Below, in pieces: positions 8,082-17,126 of a stretch of 64,000 bases of DNA. The position numbers and the translations under genes were made by a program. Numbering within the stretch: the first letter of the stretch is position 1; each line of letters begins with the position of its first letter. Source of the stretch: Burkholderia territorii (GTDB lineage: Bacteria > Pseudomonadota > Gammaproteobacteria > Burkholderiales > Burkholderiaceae); assembly GCF_902833055.1 (NCBI RefSeq), contig NZ_CADFEJ010000010.1, positions 124,001 to 188,000 on the forward strand. The letters are read 5' to 3'. A model generated the notes under the pieces. That model searched no databases, was not told where the DNA came from, and was given only the letters and a program-made list of their open reading frames with translations.

Positions 8082-9310
8082 CCCGATCTTCCATCGACGT
8101 TCCCGCCACACCGCACGCGGCCGGTCGCGGCCACTCCGGCGCAGGCCCGCTCGCCGGCATCCGCGTGCTCGACCTGAGCGCCTATATCGCCGGCCCGTAC
8201 GGGTGCACGTTGCTGGCCGACCAGGGCGCCGACGTGATCAAGATCGAGCCGCCCGCCGGCGACAACCTGCGCAACTATCCGTCGACGCTGGACGCGCAAA
8301 GCCGCGCGTTCCTCGGTGTCAATCGCGGCAAGCGCGGGATCGTGCTCGATCTCAAGCAGCCGGCCGGGCGCGAGGTGCTGCTCGAACTCGTGCGCGGCGC
8401 AGACGTGCTGGTCCACAATTTCCGGCCGTCGGTCCCGGCACGGCTCGGCATCGATTACGCACGGCTTCGCGAACAGAACCCGCGCCTCGTTTATTGCGCT
8501 GTCACCGGCTACGGCGACTCTGGCCCGCTGAAGGACAAGGCCGGCTACGACCAGGTGCTGCAGGCGATGACCGGCATGTGCGCGCTGCAAGGCGAACCCG
8601 GCGCGCCGCCGTCGATCGTGTACGGTTCGGTCGTCGACTACTACGCGGCCTCCCTCGTCGCCGCCGGCGTCGCGTCAGCGCTGTACGAGCGGACCCGCAG
8701 TGGGATCGGGCAATACGTGGGCATCTCGCTGCTGCGCGCTGCGCTCGCGATGCAGTCGGCGCGACTCGTGTGGGCCGAAGGCGAGGCACGCGAGGTCGGA
8801 CGCGACATGCGATCGGGTGGCGTCACGGGCCTGCATCCGACCCGCGACGGCTATCTTTACCTGTCCGCGAACACGCCGCATTTCTGGCGCGCGTTGTGCG
8901 TGAAGGTCGGGTTGCCCGCGCTCGCCGACGATCCGCGCTACGACACGGTGAGCAAGCGTGCGCGCGCACACGACGAACTCGTCCCGCTGCTGCGCGCCGC
9001 ACTGTTGACCCGCTCCGCGCGCGACTGGGAAGCCATGTTCGGCGACGAGGTGCCCTGCGCCGCATTGCGCGAAATCGAGGACATGTTCGACGATCCACAA
9101 GTCGCCGCAGAGCAGCTCATTGCCGATTTCGACCATCCGTCGACGGGCCGCTATCGCGGCTTCTGCCGCCCGATCGCGTTCGAGCGCACACCGCCCCCGG
9201 ATCCAGTCGGCGCGCCGGCGCTAGGCGAGCATTCGGACAACGTGCTCGCCGAGCACGGCTACGATGACGAACGGCGCGCCGAGTTGCGGCGTCGCGGCGC
9301 CATTCGCTGA
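8078..9310 (+). CDS. CaiB/BaiF (class III) CoA-transferase
   Basis: 410 residues. Starts with GPLAGIRVLDLSAYIAGPY and carries ADVIKIEPP, the hallmarks of family III CoA-transferases. The conserved catalytic Asp is D187 in YGSVVDYYAAS. It moves CoA between a donor thioester and a carboxylic acid. The 4-nt ATGA overlap with the lyase gene implies tight coupling: the natural reading is that this enzyme makes the acyl-CoA that the lyase cleaves. A precursor-sized N-terminal 24-residue extension is disordered in appearance. Confidence 0.9.
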   Translation: MTRSSIDVPATPHAAGRGHSGAGPLAGIRVLDLSAYIAGPYGCTLLADQGADVIKIEPPAGDNLRNYPSTLDAQSRAFLGVNRGKRGIVLDLKQPAGREVLLELVRGADVLVHNFRPSVPARLGIDYARLREQNPRLVYCAVTGYGDSGPLKDKAGYDQVLQAMTGMCALQGEPGAPPSIVYGSVVDYYAASLVAAGVASALYERTRSGIGQYVGISLLRAALAMQSARLVWAEGEAREVGRDMRSGGVTGLHPTRDGYLYLSANTPHFWRALCVKVGLPALADDPRYDTVSKRARAHDELVPLLRAALLTRSARDWEAMFGDEVPCAALREIEDMFDDPQVAAEQLIADFDHPSTGRYRGFCRPIAFERTPPPDPVGAPALGEHSDNVLAEHGYDDERRAELRRRGAIR

Positions 9311-9366
9311 AACTGCAAACCGCCGGCATCACGCCGGCCGAACGACAAGATTGGCCCGGAGACATC

Positions 9367-10290
9367 ATGAGAAGACGTCCGTTCCTCGCCTCGCTCGCCG
9401 CCGCGAGCGCATCACGCGCGCATGCATTCGGCCCTGCGGCGGCCAAAGCGACGATGCAATCGGCGCGCGCCGCGCCCTTGCACGCATGCGACGCGCACCT
9501 TCACGTCTTCGATGCCCGCTTCCGGTCCGAGCCTGGCGCGCAGATCTTCGCGCACGCGACAGCGGACGACTACCGCCGCGCGATTCAGGCCCGGCTCGGC
9601 ACGACACGCGCCGTCGTCGTCACGCCGCGCGCGTATGCGACCGACAATAGCGTGACGCTCGACGCGATCCGACGGCTAGGCGCGGACCGCACGCGCGGTG
9701 TCGGCGTCGTGCGCGCAGATGTGTCGGACACCGAATTGCACGCGCTGCACGCCGGGGGCATTCGTGGCATCCGGTTCACACTGTATCGCCCCGAGCATGC
9801 CCCCACGCGCTTCGACATGGTCGAAGCGCTGTCCGCGCGCGTGCATGCGCTCGGCTGGCACGTGCAGCTTCACTGGACCGCCGACCAGATCGTCGCACAC
9901 GAGGCACTGCTCACGCGCCTGCCGTCGACCATCGTGTTCGACCACATGGCACGCCTGCCACAACCGGCGGGCACGTCGCATCCCGCATACGCGATCGTGC
10001 GCCGTCTCGTCGATCAGGGCAAGACGTGGATCAAGCTGTCAGGGCCATACCTCGATTCGCGCGTCGGCGTGACCGGTCGGTTCGCCGACGTCGACACGGT
10101 CGCCCGTGCATGGGCCGTCGCGGCACCCGAGCGCCTCGTATGGGGCAGCGACTGGCCGCATGCAACGGAGTCCGCCGCGCCCGACGACGCGCGGCTGTTC
10201 GATCAACTCGCGGACTGGGTGCCCGACGAACGTCTGCGCGAGCGGATTCTCGTCGACAATCCAGACCGGCTGTACGACTTCCACGACTGA
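9367..10290 (+). CDS. Exported amidohydrolase (2-pyrone-4,6-dicarboxylate lactonase-like)
   Basis: 307 residues. The N-terminus MRRRPFLASLAAASASRAHA looks like a twin-arginine signal, unusual for this family. The amidohydrolase barrel begins DAHLHVFD (His44, His46) and ends with the catalytic-Asp segment WGSDWPH. The closest recognisable subgroup is the LigI-like/COG3618 lactonases, which hydrolyse pyrone or lactone dicarboxylates. Third gene of the operon, 56 bp after the CoA-transferase, with GGAG before the start. If exported, it would open a lactone in the periplasm before uptake by the transporter encoded next. Confidence 0.8.
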   Translation: MRRRPFLASLAAASASRAHAFGPAAAKATMQSARAAPLHACDAHLHVFDARFRSEPGAQIFAHATADDYRRAIQARLGTTRAVVVTPRAYATDNSVTLDAIRRLGADRTRGVGVVRADVSDTELHALHAGGIRGIRFTLYRPEHAPTRFDMVEALSARVHALGWHVQLHWTADQIVAHEALLTRLPSTIVFDHMARLPQPAGTSHPAYAIVRRLVDQGKTWIKLSGPYLDSRVGVTGRFADVDTVARAWAVAAPERLVWGSDWPHATESAAPDDARLFDQLADWVPDERLRERILVDNPDRLYDFHD

Positions 10291-10361
10291 CCGCCGCCCT
10301 GACGCGGCGGCGCACCGTCGACACGTATTGCCGACACGACAAACACCAACAGGAGACATGC

Positions 10362-11741
10362 ATGCGCCTCGCCGATTCCCCACCTCGTGCGGCTCGCATC
10401 CGCCTGACGGACGCGACGATTCGCGTGTTCGAGCGAACGATTCCCGATCCGTTCGTCCTTGCGCTGCTGATCACCGCGTTCGTCGCCGCACTGGCCGTCG
10501 CGATCGCACCGCGCACGACGCCGGCCGCGATGATCGCTGGATGGACCAAGGGATTCTTCGATATCCTCACGTTCACGGCGCAAATGGCGCTCGTGTTCGC
10601 GACCGGGCACGCGCTGGCCCATGCGCCGCTCGTGCAGCGAGCATTCCGCGCGATCGTATCGTTCGCGCGCACGCCGGCACAGGCGGCGACGCTGGTCTTC
10701 CTGTCGGTGGCCGTCACGTCGTTCGTCAACTGGGCATTTGGCCTCGTGATCAGTGCACTGCTGGCGCGCGAAGTCGCTAAACGCCTGCGCGTCGATTTCG
10801 CGTGGATCGTGGCGGTCGGCTTCTCGGGGTGGGTCGTGTGGGCGAGTGGAATGTCCAGTTCGATCGCGCTCGCGCAATCGACGCCAGGCAGCGCGATGAA
10901 CGTCGTCGAGAAGCTGACCGGCCACGTGCTGCCGTTCAGCGAAACCGTGCTGACCCGCTTCAACCTGGTTCCGACGCTCGCGATGCTCGTGCTGACGCCG
11001 GCGCTGCTCGTCTGGTTCATGCCCGATCCTGCTCGCGCCGAAGCGCTGCCGCCCGACACACAGCCGGCCTCGCAGGCCGCATCCGCTTCGACCGCGCCCG
11101 GCGCCGCCGGACACCGCTCGCCGGCGCAGTGGCTCGAGCGCTCGTGCGTGCTCAGCGTTCTGGCCGGACTGTTCGGCCTGTCTGTACTCGGGCTGGCATA
11201 CGGAGGCCACATTCCGCTGGCGGGCGTGAATGTCGTGATCCTCGCAATGCTCACGGCGGGCGTGCTGCTTCATGGACATCCGCTCGCCTACGCGCGCGCG
11301 ATCAAGCAGGCGACCGCGCAGACGGGTTCGCTGCTGATTCAATATCCGCTGTACGGTGGCATCATGGGCCTGATGGATGCGACCGGCTTGCCCGGCGTCA
11401 TATCGCACGGCTTCATCGCGATCGCGACGGCCGACACGCTACCGTTCTGGAGCTACGTCTGCTCGCTGGCGATCACGTTCCTGATCCCGAGCGGTGGCGG
11501 CCACTGGGCCGTGCAGGGCCCTTTCGTGATACCGGCCGCCGTCGCGTTGCACGCATCGCTGCCCGCGACGACCATGGCCGTCGCGATGGGCGAACAGGTG
11601 TCGAACATGATGCAGCCGTTCTGGGTGGCACCGGTGGTCGCAATGGCCGGCATTGGCGTGCAGCGTGTGCTCGGCTACACCGCGCTGACGTTCGTGCTCG
11701 GCGCGATCGTCTACGGCTGCGCGCTGTTGTGGCTCGTCTGA
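10362..11741 (+). CDS. AtoE-family short-chain carboxylate transporter
   Basis: 459 residues, strongly hydrophobic, with about 12-13 membrane segments. Family features include IPDPFVLALLITAFVAALA near the N-terminus, FVNWAFGLVISALLAREV and the conserved loop FLIPSGGGHWAVQGPF. AtoE-type carriers import short-chain fatty acids or related carboxylates. AGGAGA lies 5 nt before this ATG; another ATG 4 nt upstream is in a different frame. Position between the exported hydrolase and the PrpD-like gene suggests uptake of the pathway substrate. Confidence 0.87.
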   Translation: MRLADSPPRAARIRLTDATIRVFERTIPDPFVLALLITAFVAALAVAIAPRTTPAAMIAGWTKGFFDILTFTAQMALVFATGHALAHAPLVQRAFRAIVSFARTPAQAATLVFLSVAVTSFVNWAFGLVISALLAREVAKRLRVDFAWIVAVGFSGWVVWASGMSSSIALAQSTPGSAMNVVEKLTGHVLPFSETVLTRFNLVPTLAMLVLTPALLVWFMPDPARAEALPPDTQPASQAASASTAPGAAGHRSPAQWLERSCVLSVLAGLFGLSVLGLAYGGHIPLAGVNVVILAMLTAGVLLHGHPLAYARAIKQATAQTGSLLIQYPLYGGIMGLMDATGLPGVISHGFIAIATADTLPFWSYVCSLAITFLIPSGGGHWAVQGPFVIPAAVALHASLPATTMAVAMGEQVSNMMQPFWVAPVVAMAGIGVQRVLGYTALTFVLGAIVYGCALLWLV

Positions 11742-11757
11742 CGCGCACGGAGGCACG

Positions 11758-13203
11758 ATGAAGCGTAGAACGTTTCTCGCCGCGCTCGGCACGGCCGCCG
11801 CCTGCCCCGCCGTCGCGCAAGTCGCGCGCGCGACGCCCACTCTCGCGCGCCAGCTGGCCGACTATGCCGTCGCGCTGAGCTGGGATGCACTCGCGGCAAC
11901 GACAATCGAAACGGCGAAGGCACACCTCATCGACGCACTCGGATGCGCACTCGTCGCCCATGATGCACCACCCGTCGCGATGTGCCGGCGCATCGCGACC
12001 ACGGTCGCTGGGCCCGCGACGCTCATCGGCACGCTACACCGCTCGACGCCGGAACTCGCTGCCTTCGCCAATGGCGCGGCCATCCGCTACGAAGATCTCA
12101 ACGATCTGTACGTGGGCGCCGAGCCCGGCCATCCAAGCGACAACATCGCGCCATGCCTGGCCGTCGCCGAAGCTGCGTGCGCAAGCGGGCGCGACCTGCT
12201 GCTCGCGATCGTGCTCGCCTACGAGATCGACTGCCGGCTCCTGGACGCCGCGAACATCACGAGCCGTGGCTGGGACCATCCGGTCTACAGCCTGCCTGCC
12301 GTCGCGCTGGCGGCCGGCAAGCTGATGCGGCTCGATCGCGACCGGATGGAGCAGGCGGTCAATCTATCGCTCAGCGGTCATCTTGCGATGAACCAGACAC
12401 GCGTGCAGCAACTGTCCGACTGGAAAGGTCTCGCGGATGCGTCGGCATCGCGCGACGGCGTGTTCGCCGCACAATTGGCTCGCGAAGGCGTCACCGGGCC
12501 GGCGCCGATCTTCGAGGGGCGTGCCGGGCTGTTTCAGCAAATATCCGGCCCGTTCGCGCTCGACGTCGAATCATTCGGCGGCCCGGAACGCGCGTTCCGG
12601 ATCGACGCATGCGCCATCAAACCGTATCCGGCCCAGGGATACACGCTGACGGCGATCCCGGCCGCGATCGACCTCGCGACGCGGATTGGCGATCTCGCGC
12701 GCATTCGTGCGATCCATATCGACACGACGCACATGGGCTACGTGACGGCCGGCCGCGATCCGGAGAAATGGCGGCCCGAAACGCGCGAGACGGCCGATCA
12801 CAGCCTGCCATACATTGTCGCGCGAGCGATGATCGAACGCGACGTCACGCGCGACAGCTACGGGCCGGCCGCGCTGCGCGACGCGGCCACGCGCGCGCTG
12901 ATGGCCGTCACGACGGTCGCGGAGGACGCGCGCCTCACCGCAATGCAGCCGCACGCGATTCCGAATCGGCTGACGGTGACGCTCGACGACGGCCGCAAGC
13001 TCGAACGGCAGGTCGACACTTTGCCCGGCTTTCCCGGACAGCCGACATCGCGCCCCGACACCGAGCGCAAGTTCCAGCACAACGCCGCGTCGCATCTTTC
13101 GGAGACGCGCGCGCGACACGCACTTGACGCATTGTGGGCGCTCGATGCTCGCACCGATCTGAACGGACTGCTCGCACTGCTCGCCGTCGAATCCCGACCG
13201 TGA
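11758..13203 (+). CDS. Exported MmgE/PrpD-family protein
   Basis: 481 residues. The N-terminus MKRRTFLAALGTAAACPAVA fits a Tat signal (RRTFL), which is not usual for 2-methylcitrate dehydratase relatives. The MmgE/PrpD fold follows, with IDALGCALVAH, AAIRYEDLNDLY and AEPGHPSDNIAP matching the conserved active-site region of the family. Relatives dehydrate 2-methylcitrate or act on cis-aconitate-like acids. It begins 16 nt after the transporter stop. With the amidohydrolase it gives two exported catabolic enzymes around one transporter. The reaction cannot be fixed from sequence. Confidence 0.83.
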   Translation: MKRRTFLAALGTAAACPAVAQVARATPTLARQLADYAVALSWDALAATTIETAKAHLIDALGCALVAHDAPPVAMCRRIATTVAGPATLIGTLHRSTPELAAFANGAAIRYEDLNDLYVGAEPGHPSDNIAPCLAVAEAACASGRDLLLAIVLAYEIDCRLLDAANITSRGWDHPVYSLPAVALAAGKLMRLDRDRMEQAVNLSLSGHLAMNQTRVQQLSDWKGLADASASRDGVFAAQLAREGVTGPAPIFEGRAGLFQQISGPFALDVESFGGPERAFRIDACAIKPYPAQGYTLTAIPAAIDLATRIGDLARIRAIHIDTTHMGYVTAGRDPEKWRPETRETADHSLPYIVARAMIERDVTRDSYGPAALRDAATRALMAVTTVAEDARLTAMQPHAIPNRLTVTLDDGRKLERQVDTLPGFPGQPTSRPDTERKFQHNAASHLSETRARHALDALWALDARTDLNGLLALLAVESRP

Positions 13204-13243
13204 ACGGCGCACGCACGTCGCGAAACGTCGCACTCGGGACAGG

Positions 13244-13271
13244 CGGCACGCGGCACGCGGCACGCGGCACG
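13244..13271. repeat. Four tandem copies of a 7-bp unit
   Basis: CGGCACG repeats four times without interruption between the PrpD-like gene and the LysE gene. It is a simple-sequence tract likely to vary in copy number by slippage. It lies about 45-70 bp before the LysE start and could affect that leader. Confidence 0.8.
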
Positions 13272-13316
13272 CCAAGGTAAGATGAACACCCCGTCCATCG
13301 CTTCACCGCCCAAGCC

Positions 13317-13931
13317 ATGTCGACCGCCATCGCCACCCTGCTGCCGCTCGCCGGCGTCCTGCTGCTCAGCGTAGCCAGCCCGGGCCCGAACTTCGTGATC
13401 GTCACGTCGACCGCGGTCGCGCAACGCCGCGCCGGCGTGATGACCGGGCTCGGCCTCGCGGCCGCATCGGGCACCTGGGCCGCGATCGCGATTGCCGGCC
13501 TCAGCCTGCTCGTGACCCACGTCGCCTGGGTGCACACCGCGCTGCGCCTGGGCGGCGCCAGCTACCTGATCTGGCTCGGACTGAAAATGGTCCTGACCGC
13601 GCGCAAGCCGGTCGCCGTTTCCGCGCCGCGCGCGTCCTCCGGCTGGCATGCCGCACGGAAGGGCTACGTGGTCAGCATGACGAATCCGAAAGCCGTCGCG
13701 TTCTACGGCAGTATCTTCGCGTTGATGGTGCCGGCCCATGCGCCGGCGTGGCTCGATCTGGCCGTCGTCGCACTGTCGATCGGAATCTCGGGCGTGTGGT
13801 ACTGCACGATGGCGCTGCTCGCGTCGCACCCGTCGGTGCGCCGGCTGCTGATCCGGCGCAAGGCGGTGCTCGACACGACGGCCGGGCTGCTGCTGATGGG
13901 AGTTGGCGGGCGGATGCTGGCAGGGCGCTGA
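13317..13931 (+). CDS. LysE/RhtB-family amino-acid exporter
   Basis: 204 residues, about six membrane segments. The family signature near the N-terminus is LLLSVASPGPNFVIVTSTAV, and the mid-chain KGYVVSMTNPKAVAFYGSIF is the second conserved LysE block. The family exports basic or other amino acids and derivatives. It stands alone between the carboxylate operon and the convergent amidase, so its substrate is unknown. Confidence 0.9.
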   Translation: MSTAIATLLPLAGVLLLSVASPGPNFVIVTSTAVAQRRAGVMTGLGLAAASGTWAAIAIAGLSLLVTHVAWVHTALRLGGASYLIWLGLKMVLTARKPVAVSAPRASSGWHAARKGYVVSMTNPKAVAFYGSIFALMVPAHAPAWLDLAVVALSIGISGVWYCTMALLASHPSVRRLLIRRKAVLDTTAGLLLMGVGGRMLAGR

Positions 13932-14030
13932 GCGCCGTCACATGCCCGCATCGGCACGGGAAAGGACCGCTTGCGACACGCTTCACGCGACGTGCGTTGC
14001 GCTGCGTTGCAACGGAATCCGAAACGAAAT

Positions 14031-14055
14031 CGCGCGCCGGGCAGAATGGCGCGCG
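14031..14055. terminator. GC-rich hairpin between convergent genes
   Basis: CGCGCGCC / GGCGCGCG with a 9-nt loop lies between the LysE stop and the amidase stop. It lacks a T-tract, so it is only a possible bidirectional terminator. Confidence 0.35.
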
Positions 14056-14131
14056 TCGATGAAACGATGATTCGATGAACGACGGCCGACGGGCATCGCG
14101 CATCGTCGATGCGCGCCGGCCCGTCACCGCA

Positions 14132-15535
14132 TCAGCGTGCCGAATCGATGGCCACGATCGGCACGCCGCGCGCCTCGATGTCGCGCCCCGCGAGCAGGCA
14201 CAGATCCTCGCGATGATGCGCGGCAACCACTTGCACGCCCACCGGCACGTCGTTCACGATCGCGGTGGTCACCGCGAGCCCCGGTAGCCCCATCGCCGGC
14301 AGCGCCCGCAGCGTGAGCTGCGCCTCCCATACGCGCTCGAACCCTTCCGGCCCTTGCCGGTCGAGATCGTCGGGAAACGGAAGCTCGGACGACACCGGCA
14401 ACAACAACACCGGATAGTCGTCGAGAAAGAGCCGCCATTGCCGCGTGAGCGTCGTCCGTCGCACGAGCGCGCGGCTGATCACGTCGGCCGGCAGATCGCG
14501 CACCTTGCCGCGCACGGCGGCGATCACCGCGGCCGCGCCAGGATCGCCGTCGCTCTCGACGGCGTTCGCCAACGCGTCGAATCCATCGCCGAGCCAAAGC
14601 TGCTCCTGCAGCAGCGCGGCCTCGCGCATCGGCGGCGTATCGTCGATTTCGTCGACGGTCCACCCCGCGTCGACGAGCCGTCGCGCGGCATCGCGCAACG
14701 CGGCCTCGACCTCGGGAACGACCTCCAGGCCGCGCGGGCGCACGCACAGCGCCGCGCGCTTCGGCACCGCGGGGCCGTCGATCGGCACCGGCACGTACCA
14801 CGGGTCGCGCAGGTCCGGCGCGGCCAACGCACGCAGCGCCAGCGCGAGATCGTCGATCGTACGCGCGATCGGCCCGGTCGTCGACATCAATTGCGCGCCG
14901 ATCGCACGCTCCGGCGACGACGCGTTGAATGCCGGCACGCGCCCGAGCGACGGGCGGATGCCGTGCACGCCGCACGCATAGGCCGGATAACGCACCGAGC
15001 CGCCGATGTCGGTGCCGAGCGCGATCGCGCCGATCCCGGCAGCCACGGCAGCCGCCGCGCCGCCGCTCGAACCGCCGGGCGTCAGCGAACGATTGCGTGG
15101 ATTGTATGTATGGCCGTGCACGAGGTTCGACGTGAACCAGCGCAGCGCGAACGTCGGCGAATTGGTGCGGCCGAGCAGCACGGCGCCCGCCTTTCTGAGG
15201 TTCGACACCGACGGGCTGTCGGCGCTCGCGATCAGGTTTTCCTGCAACCGCGTGCCGTTGGTCGTCGCGAATGCCGCGACGTCGACGTTGATCTTGACCG
15301 TCACGGGCACGCCGGCGAGCGGGCCCGGGTCGTCGCCGCGGGCGATCGCGCGATCGACGTCGTCGGCCTGCCGCCGCACGTCGTCGGGGCGATGCTCGAC
15401 CACCGCGTTGATCGCGGGATTCATCGCTTCGAGGCGGGCCAGCGCGGCATCCGCCACTTCCCGCGCCGACACTTCACGCTGCCGCACGCGTGTTGCAATT
15501 TCAGTCGCCGACAGTTGCCAGAGTTGCTGCGTCAT
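14132..15535 (-). CDS. Amidase-signature enzyme
   Basis: 467 residues. The Ser-cisSer-Lys triad is visible: Lys81 in PVTVKINVD, Ser156 in TPGGSSGG and Ser180 in GTDIGGSVRYPA. The family hydrolyses amides, from aliphatic amides and ureido compounds to glutaminyl-tRNA. No GatB or GatC neighbour is present, so a catabolic amidase is the better reading. The start at 15535 is preceded by GAGGAGA; the open frame continues upstream without support. It lies 72 nt downstream of the secreted hydrolase on the same strand and may be co-transcribed. Confidence 0.9.
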   Translation of the reverse strand: MTQQLWQLSATEIATRVRQREVSAREVADAALARLEAMNPAINAVVEHRPDDVRRQADDVDRAIARGDDPGPLAGVPVTVKINVDVAAFATTNGTRLQENLIASADSPSVSNLRKAGAVLLGRTNSPTFALRWFTSNLVHGHTYNPRNRSLTPGGSSGGAAAAVAAGIGAIALGTDIGGSVRYPAYACGVHGIRPSLGRVPAFNASSPERAIGAQLMSTTGPIARTIDDLALALRALAAPDLRDPWYVPVPIDGPAVPKRAALCVRPRGLEVVPEVEAALRDAARRLVDAGWTVDEIDDTPPMREAALLQEQLWLGDGFDALANAVESDGDPGAAAVIAAVRGKVRDLPADVISRALVRRTTLTRQWRLFLDDYPVLLLPVSSELPFPDDLDRQGPEGFERVWEAQLTLRALPAMGLPGLAVTTAIVNDVPVGVQVVAAHHREDLCLLAGRDIEARGVPIVAIDSAR

Positions 15536-15607
15536 GACTTCTCCTCGTGAAAGGACATCACAATCACCGGCGGCGCCGCATCGTCCGCAATGCGGCACCG
15601 CACTCAC

Positions 15608-16399
15608 TCACTGCGCATTCTGCTTCACACGCTGCGCGGCCGCGATGATCGCGTCGGCCACGGCCTTCGGCTGGCTCAGCATCGCGACGTGACTGCCGTT
15701 TACGCGCGTGACCGTCGCGCCGATCCGCTTGGCCATCGCCTCCTGCAGTTCCGGATCGATCATCCGGTCCTGCGTCGCGACGACGAACGACGACGGCTTT
15801 GCATGCCAGGCCGCCTGCGCGACCTTCTCCGAAATGCAGCCACCGTACCACGGTCCTTGCGTCGCCGCGACGACGCGCTGTTGCACGGGCGGCAGGTCCG
15901 GCGCGAAATCCTGCGCGATCGCCTTGTCCGACAGCTTCGCGAAACCGCCGCTGTCCTTGCGCAACTCGCCGGCCCAAGACGGTGCCGGCAACCCCTGCGT
16001 GACGTCGGCGATCGACTGGCCGTTGTCCGGCGCGAATGCGGCGACGTAGACGAGCGACTTCACCTTGTCGTCGTTGCCGGCGTCGCTGATCACGACACCG
16101 GCCCACGAATGGCCGACCAGCACGACCGGGCCCTTCTGCTCGTCGATCGCGCGCTTCGTCGCGGCCGCGTCATCGGCAAGCGAGCTCAGCGGGTTCTGCA
16201 CCGACACGACGTGCAGGCCGCGCGCCTCGAGCAGCGGAATCACGCGGTTCCAGCTCGACCCGTCGGCGAATGCGCCGTGCACCAGCACGACGTTCGTGCC
16301 TTTCAGGTCGTCCTTCGGCGCGGCCTGCGCCGAGACCGCACCGAACAGTCCGCCGAGTACCGCCGCGGACACCAGAACCCGTTTCGTGAAACCGATCAT
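15608..16399 (-). CDS. Secreted alpha/beta hydrolase
   Basis: About 263 residues. Signal peptide of about 26 residues ending VSAQA-A. Alpha/beta hydrolase features: NVVLVHGAFADGSSW (oxyanion region), nucleophile Ser in VGHSWAG, and the catalytic His near the end in NGSHVAML. Resembles the pyrethroid hydrolase/esterase-like small group of this superfamily. Two ATGs lie 6 nt apart; AGGAG is 7 nt before the second (16399) but only 1 nt before the first (16405), so the second is preferred. Confidence 0.88.
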   Translation of the reverse strand: MIGFTKRVLVSAAVLGGLFGAVSAQAAPKDDLKGTNVVLVHGAFADGSSWNRVIPLLEARGLHVVSVQNPLSSLADDAAATKRAIDEQKGPVVLVGHSWAGVVISDAGNDDKVKSLVYVAAFAPDNGQSIADVTQGLPAPSWAGELRKDSGGFAKLSDKAIAQDFAPDLPPVQQRVVAATQGPWYGGCISEKVAQAAWHAKPSSFVVATQDRMIDPELQEAMAKRIGATVTRVNGSHVAMLSQPKAVADAIIAAAQRVKQNAQ

Positions 16400-16480
16400 C
16401 GTCATGCTCCTTTTGTCGTCTCGTTCATCCGAAGTGTTTTCGATTCGGCCGCGCGCGCGTGCGGCAGGCGCGGCACTGCA

Positions 16481-16837
16481 TCACGAATGGGCGTACAGGT
16501 CGTCCGCATCCGTGCGCGCGTTCCGTGCGGCGCGCTGGTCAACGGCGGCGTAGCGCGCGGCAGGCGCCGATGCGGCCGCCACGTTGTCGCCCTGCGACTT
16601 CGACGGCCCGTTCTGGTCGGAGCGCGCGACCTGCTGCGCGGCGGCGACGGCGTTCTGCGCGGCGGCGATGTCGTCCGGATAACGCGCGTCGCTGCCGGCC
16701 GGGTTGTAGCCGGCCTTCTCGAGCCGGACAAGATCGGCGCGCACGTCGGCGCGCGTGAGGCCGTGGCCGGTATCGGCGAACGACAACGCGGGGATCGAAG
16801 CGAGCACGGCAACTGCGAGGATTCGAGCGGCTTTCAT
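16481..16837 (-). CDS. DUF4148 periplasmic protein
   Basis: 118 residues with a clear signal peptide (residues 1-21, ending LSFA). The mature part starts GLTRADVRADLVRLEKAGYNP, the DUF4148 signature that is abundant in Burkholderiales. The C-terminal half is Ala- and Gln-rich and probably disordered. Function unknown. AAGGAGAAACC precedes the start. The 290-bp upstream region holds an unusual repeat element at 16991-17031. Confidence 0.9.
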   Translation of the reverse strand: MKAARILAVAVLASIPALSFADTGHGLTRADVRADLVRLEKAGYNPAGSDARYPDDIAAAQNAVAAAQQVARSDQNGPSKSQGDNVAAASAPAARYAAVDQRAARNARTDADDLYAHS

Positions 16838-16990
16838 GAGGTTTCTCCTTGGCGGAAGTTGGGGTATCGATCAGTCGGCATCCGGTGCGAACGTGTCGCA
16901 CCGAACGTTTGCTGCATGTCGACAGTAGAACCCGCTCACGTATCCGGCATGTTTCCGAAACGGGCCGGTTGTGCAATCCGATGTTTCCGC

Positions 16991-17031
16991 AACGGTTGCC
17001 GATACAGTGCGATACAAAGCCGGCAACCGTT
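16991..17031. promoter_or_regulatory. Composite element: 10-bp direct repeat inside a 10-bp inverted repeat
   Basis: AACGGTTGCC (16991-17000) and GGCAACCGTT (17022-17031) form a perfect inverted repeat. They enclose two tandem 10-bp units, GATACAGTGC and GATACAAAGC (17001-17020). Direct repeats one helical turn apart are typical of OmpR-type response-regulator sites. A near copy of the direct-repeat core lies at 18852-18871 upstream of the hydrolase/P460 operon. The adjacent gene is the DUF4148 gene starting 154 bp away. Confidence 0.5.
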
Positions 17032-17059
17032 ACGCGGCATGCTCGTTCCGCCACCATGA

Positions 17060-17090
17060 AAAAAGGCGTGCCGCGAGAGGCACGCCTTTG
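17060..17090 (-). terminator. Rho-independent terminator of the hydrolase-P460 operon
   Basis: On the minus strand an 11-bp perfect stem (AAAGGCGTGCC with its complement, 6-nt loop) is followed by a run of six T. It lies 37 bp past the P460 stop and should end that transcript. Confidence 0.85.
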
Positions 17091-17126
17091 CATCGAACCG
17101 CTCCGCCCGGGTCACACCCGGCCACT

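Noticed and set aside
13244-13271. CRISPR-like repeat
   Set aside because: Units are 7 bp and contiguous with no spacers; simple tandem repeat only.
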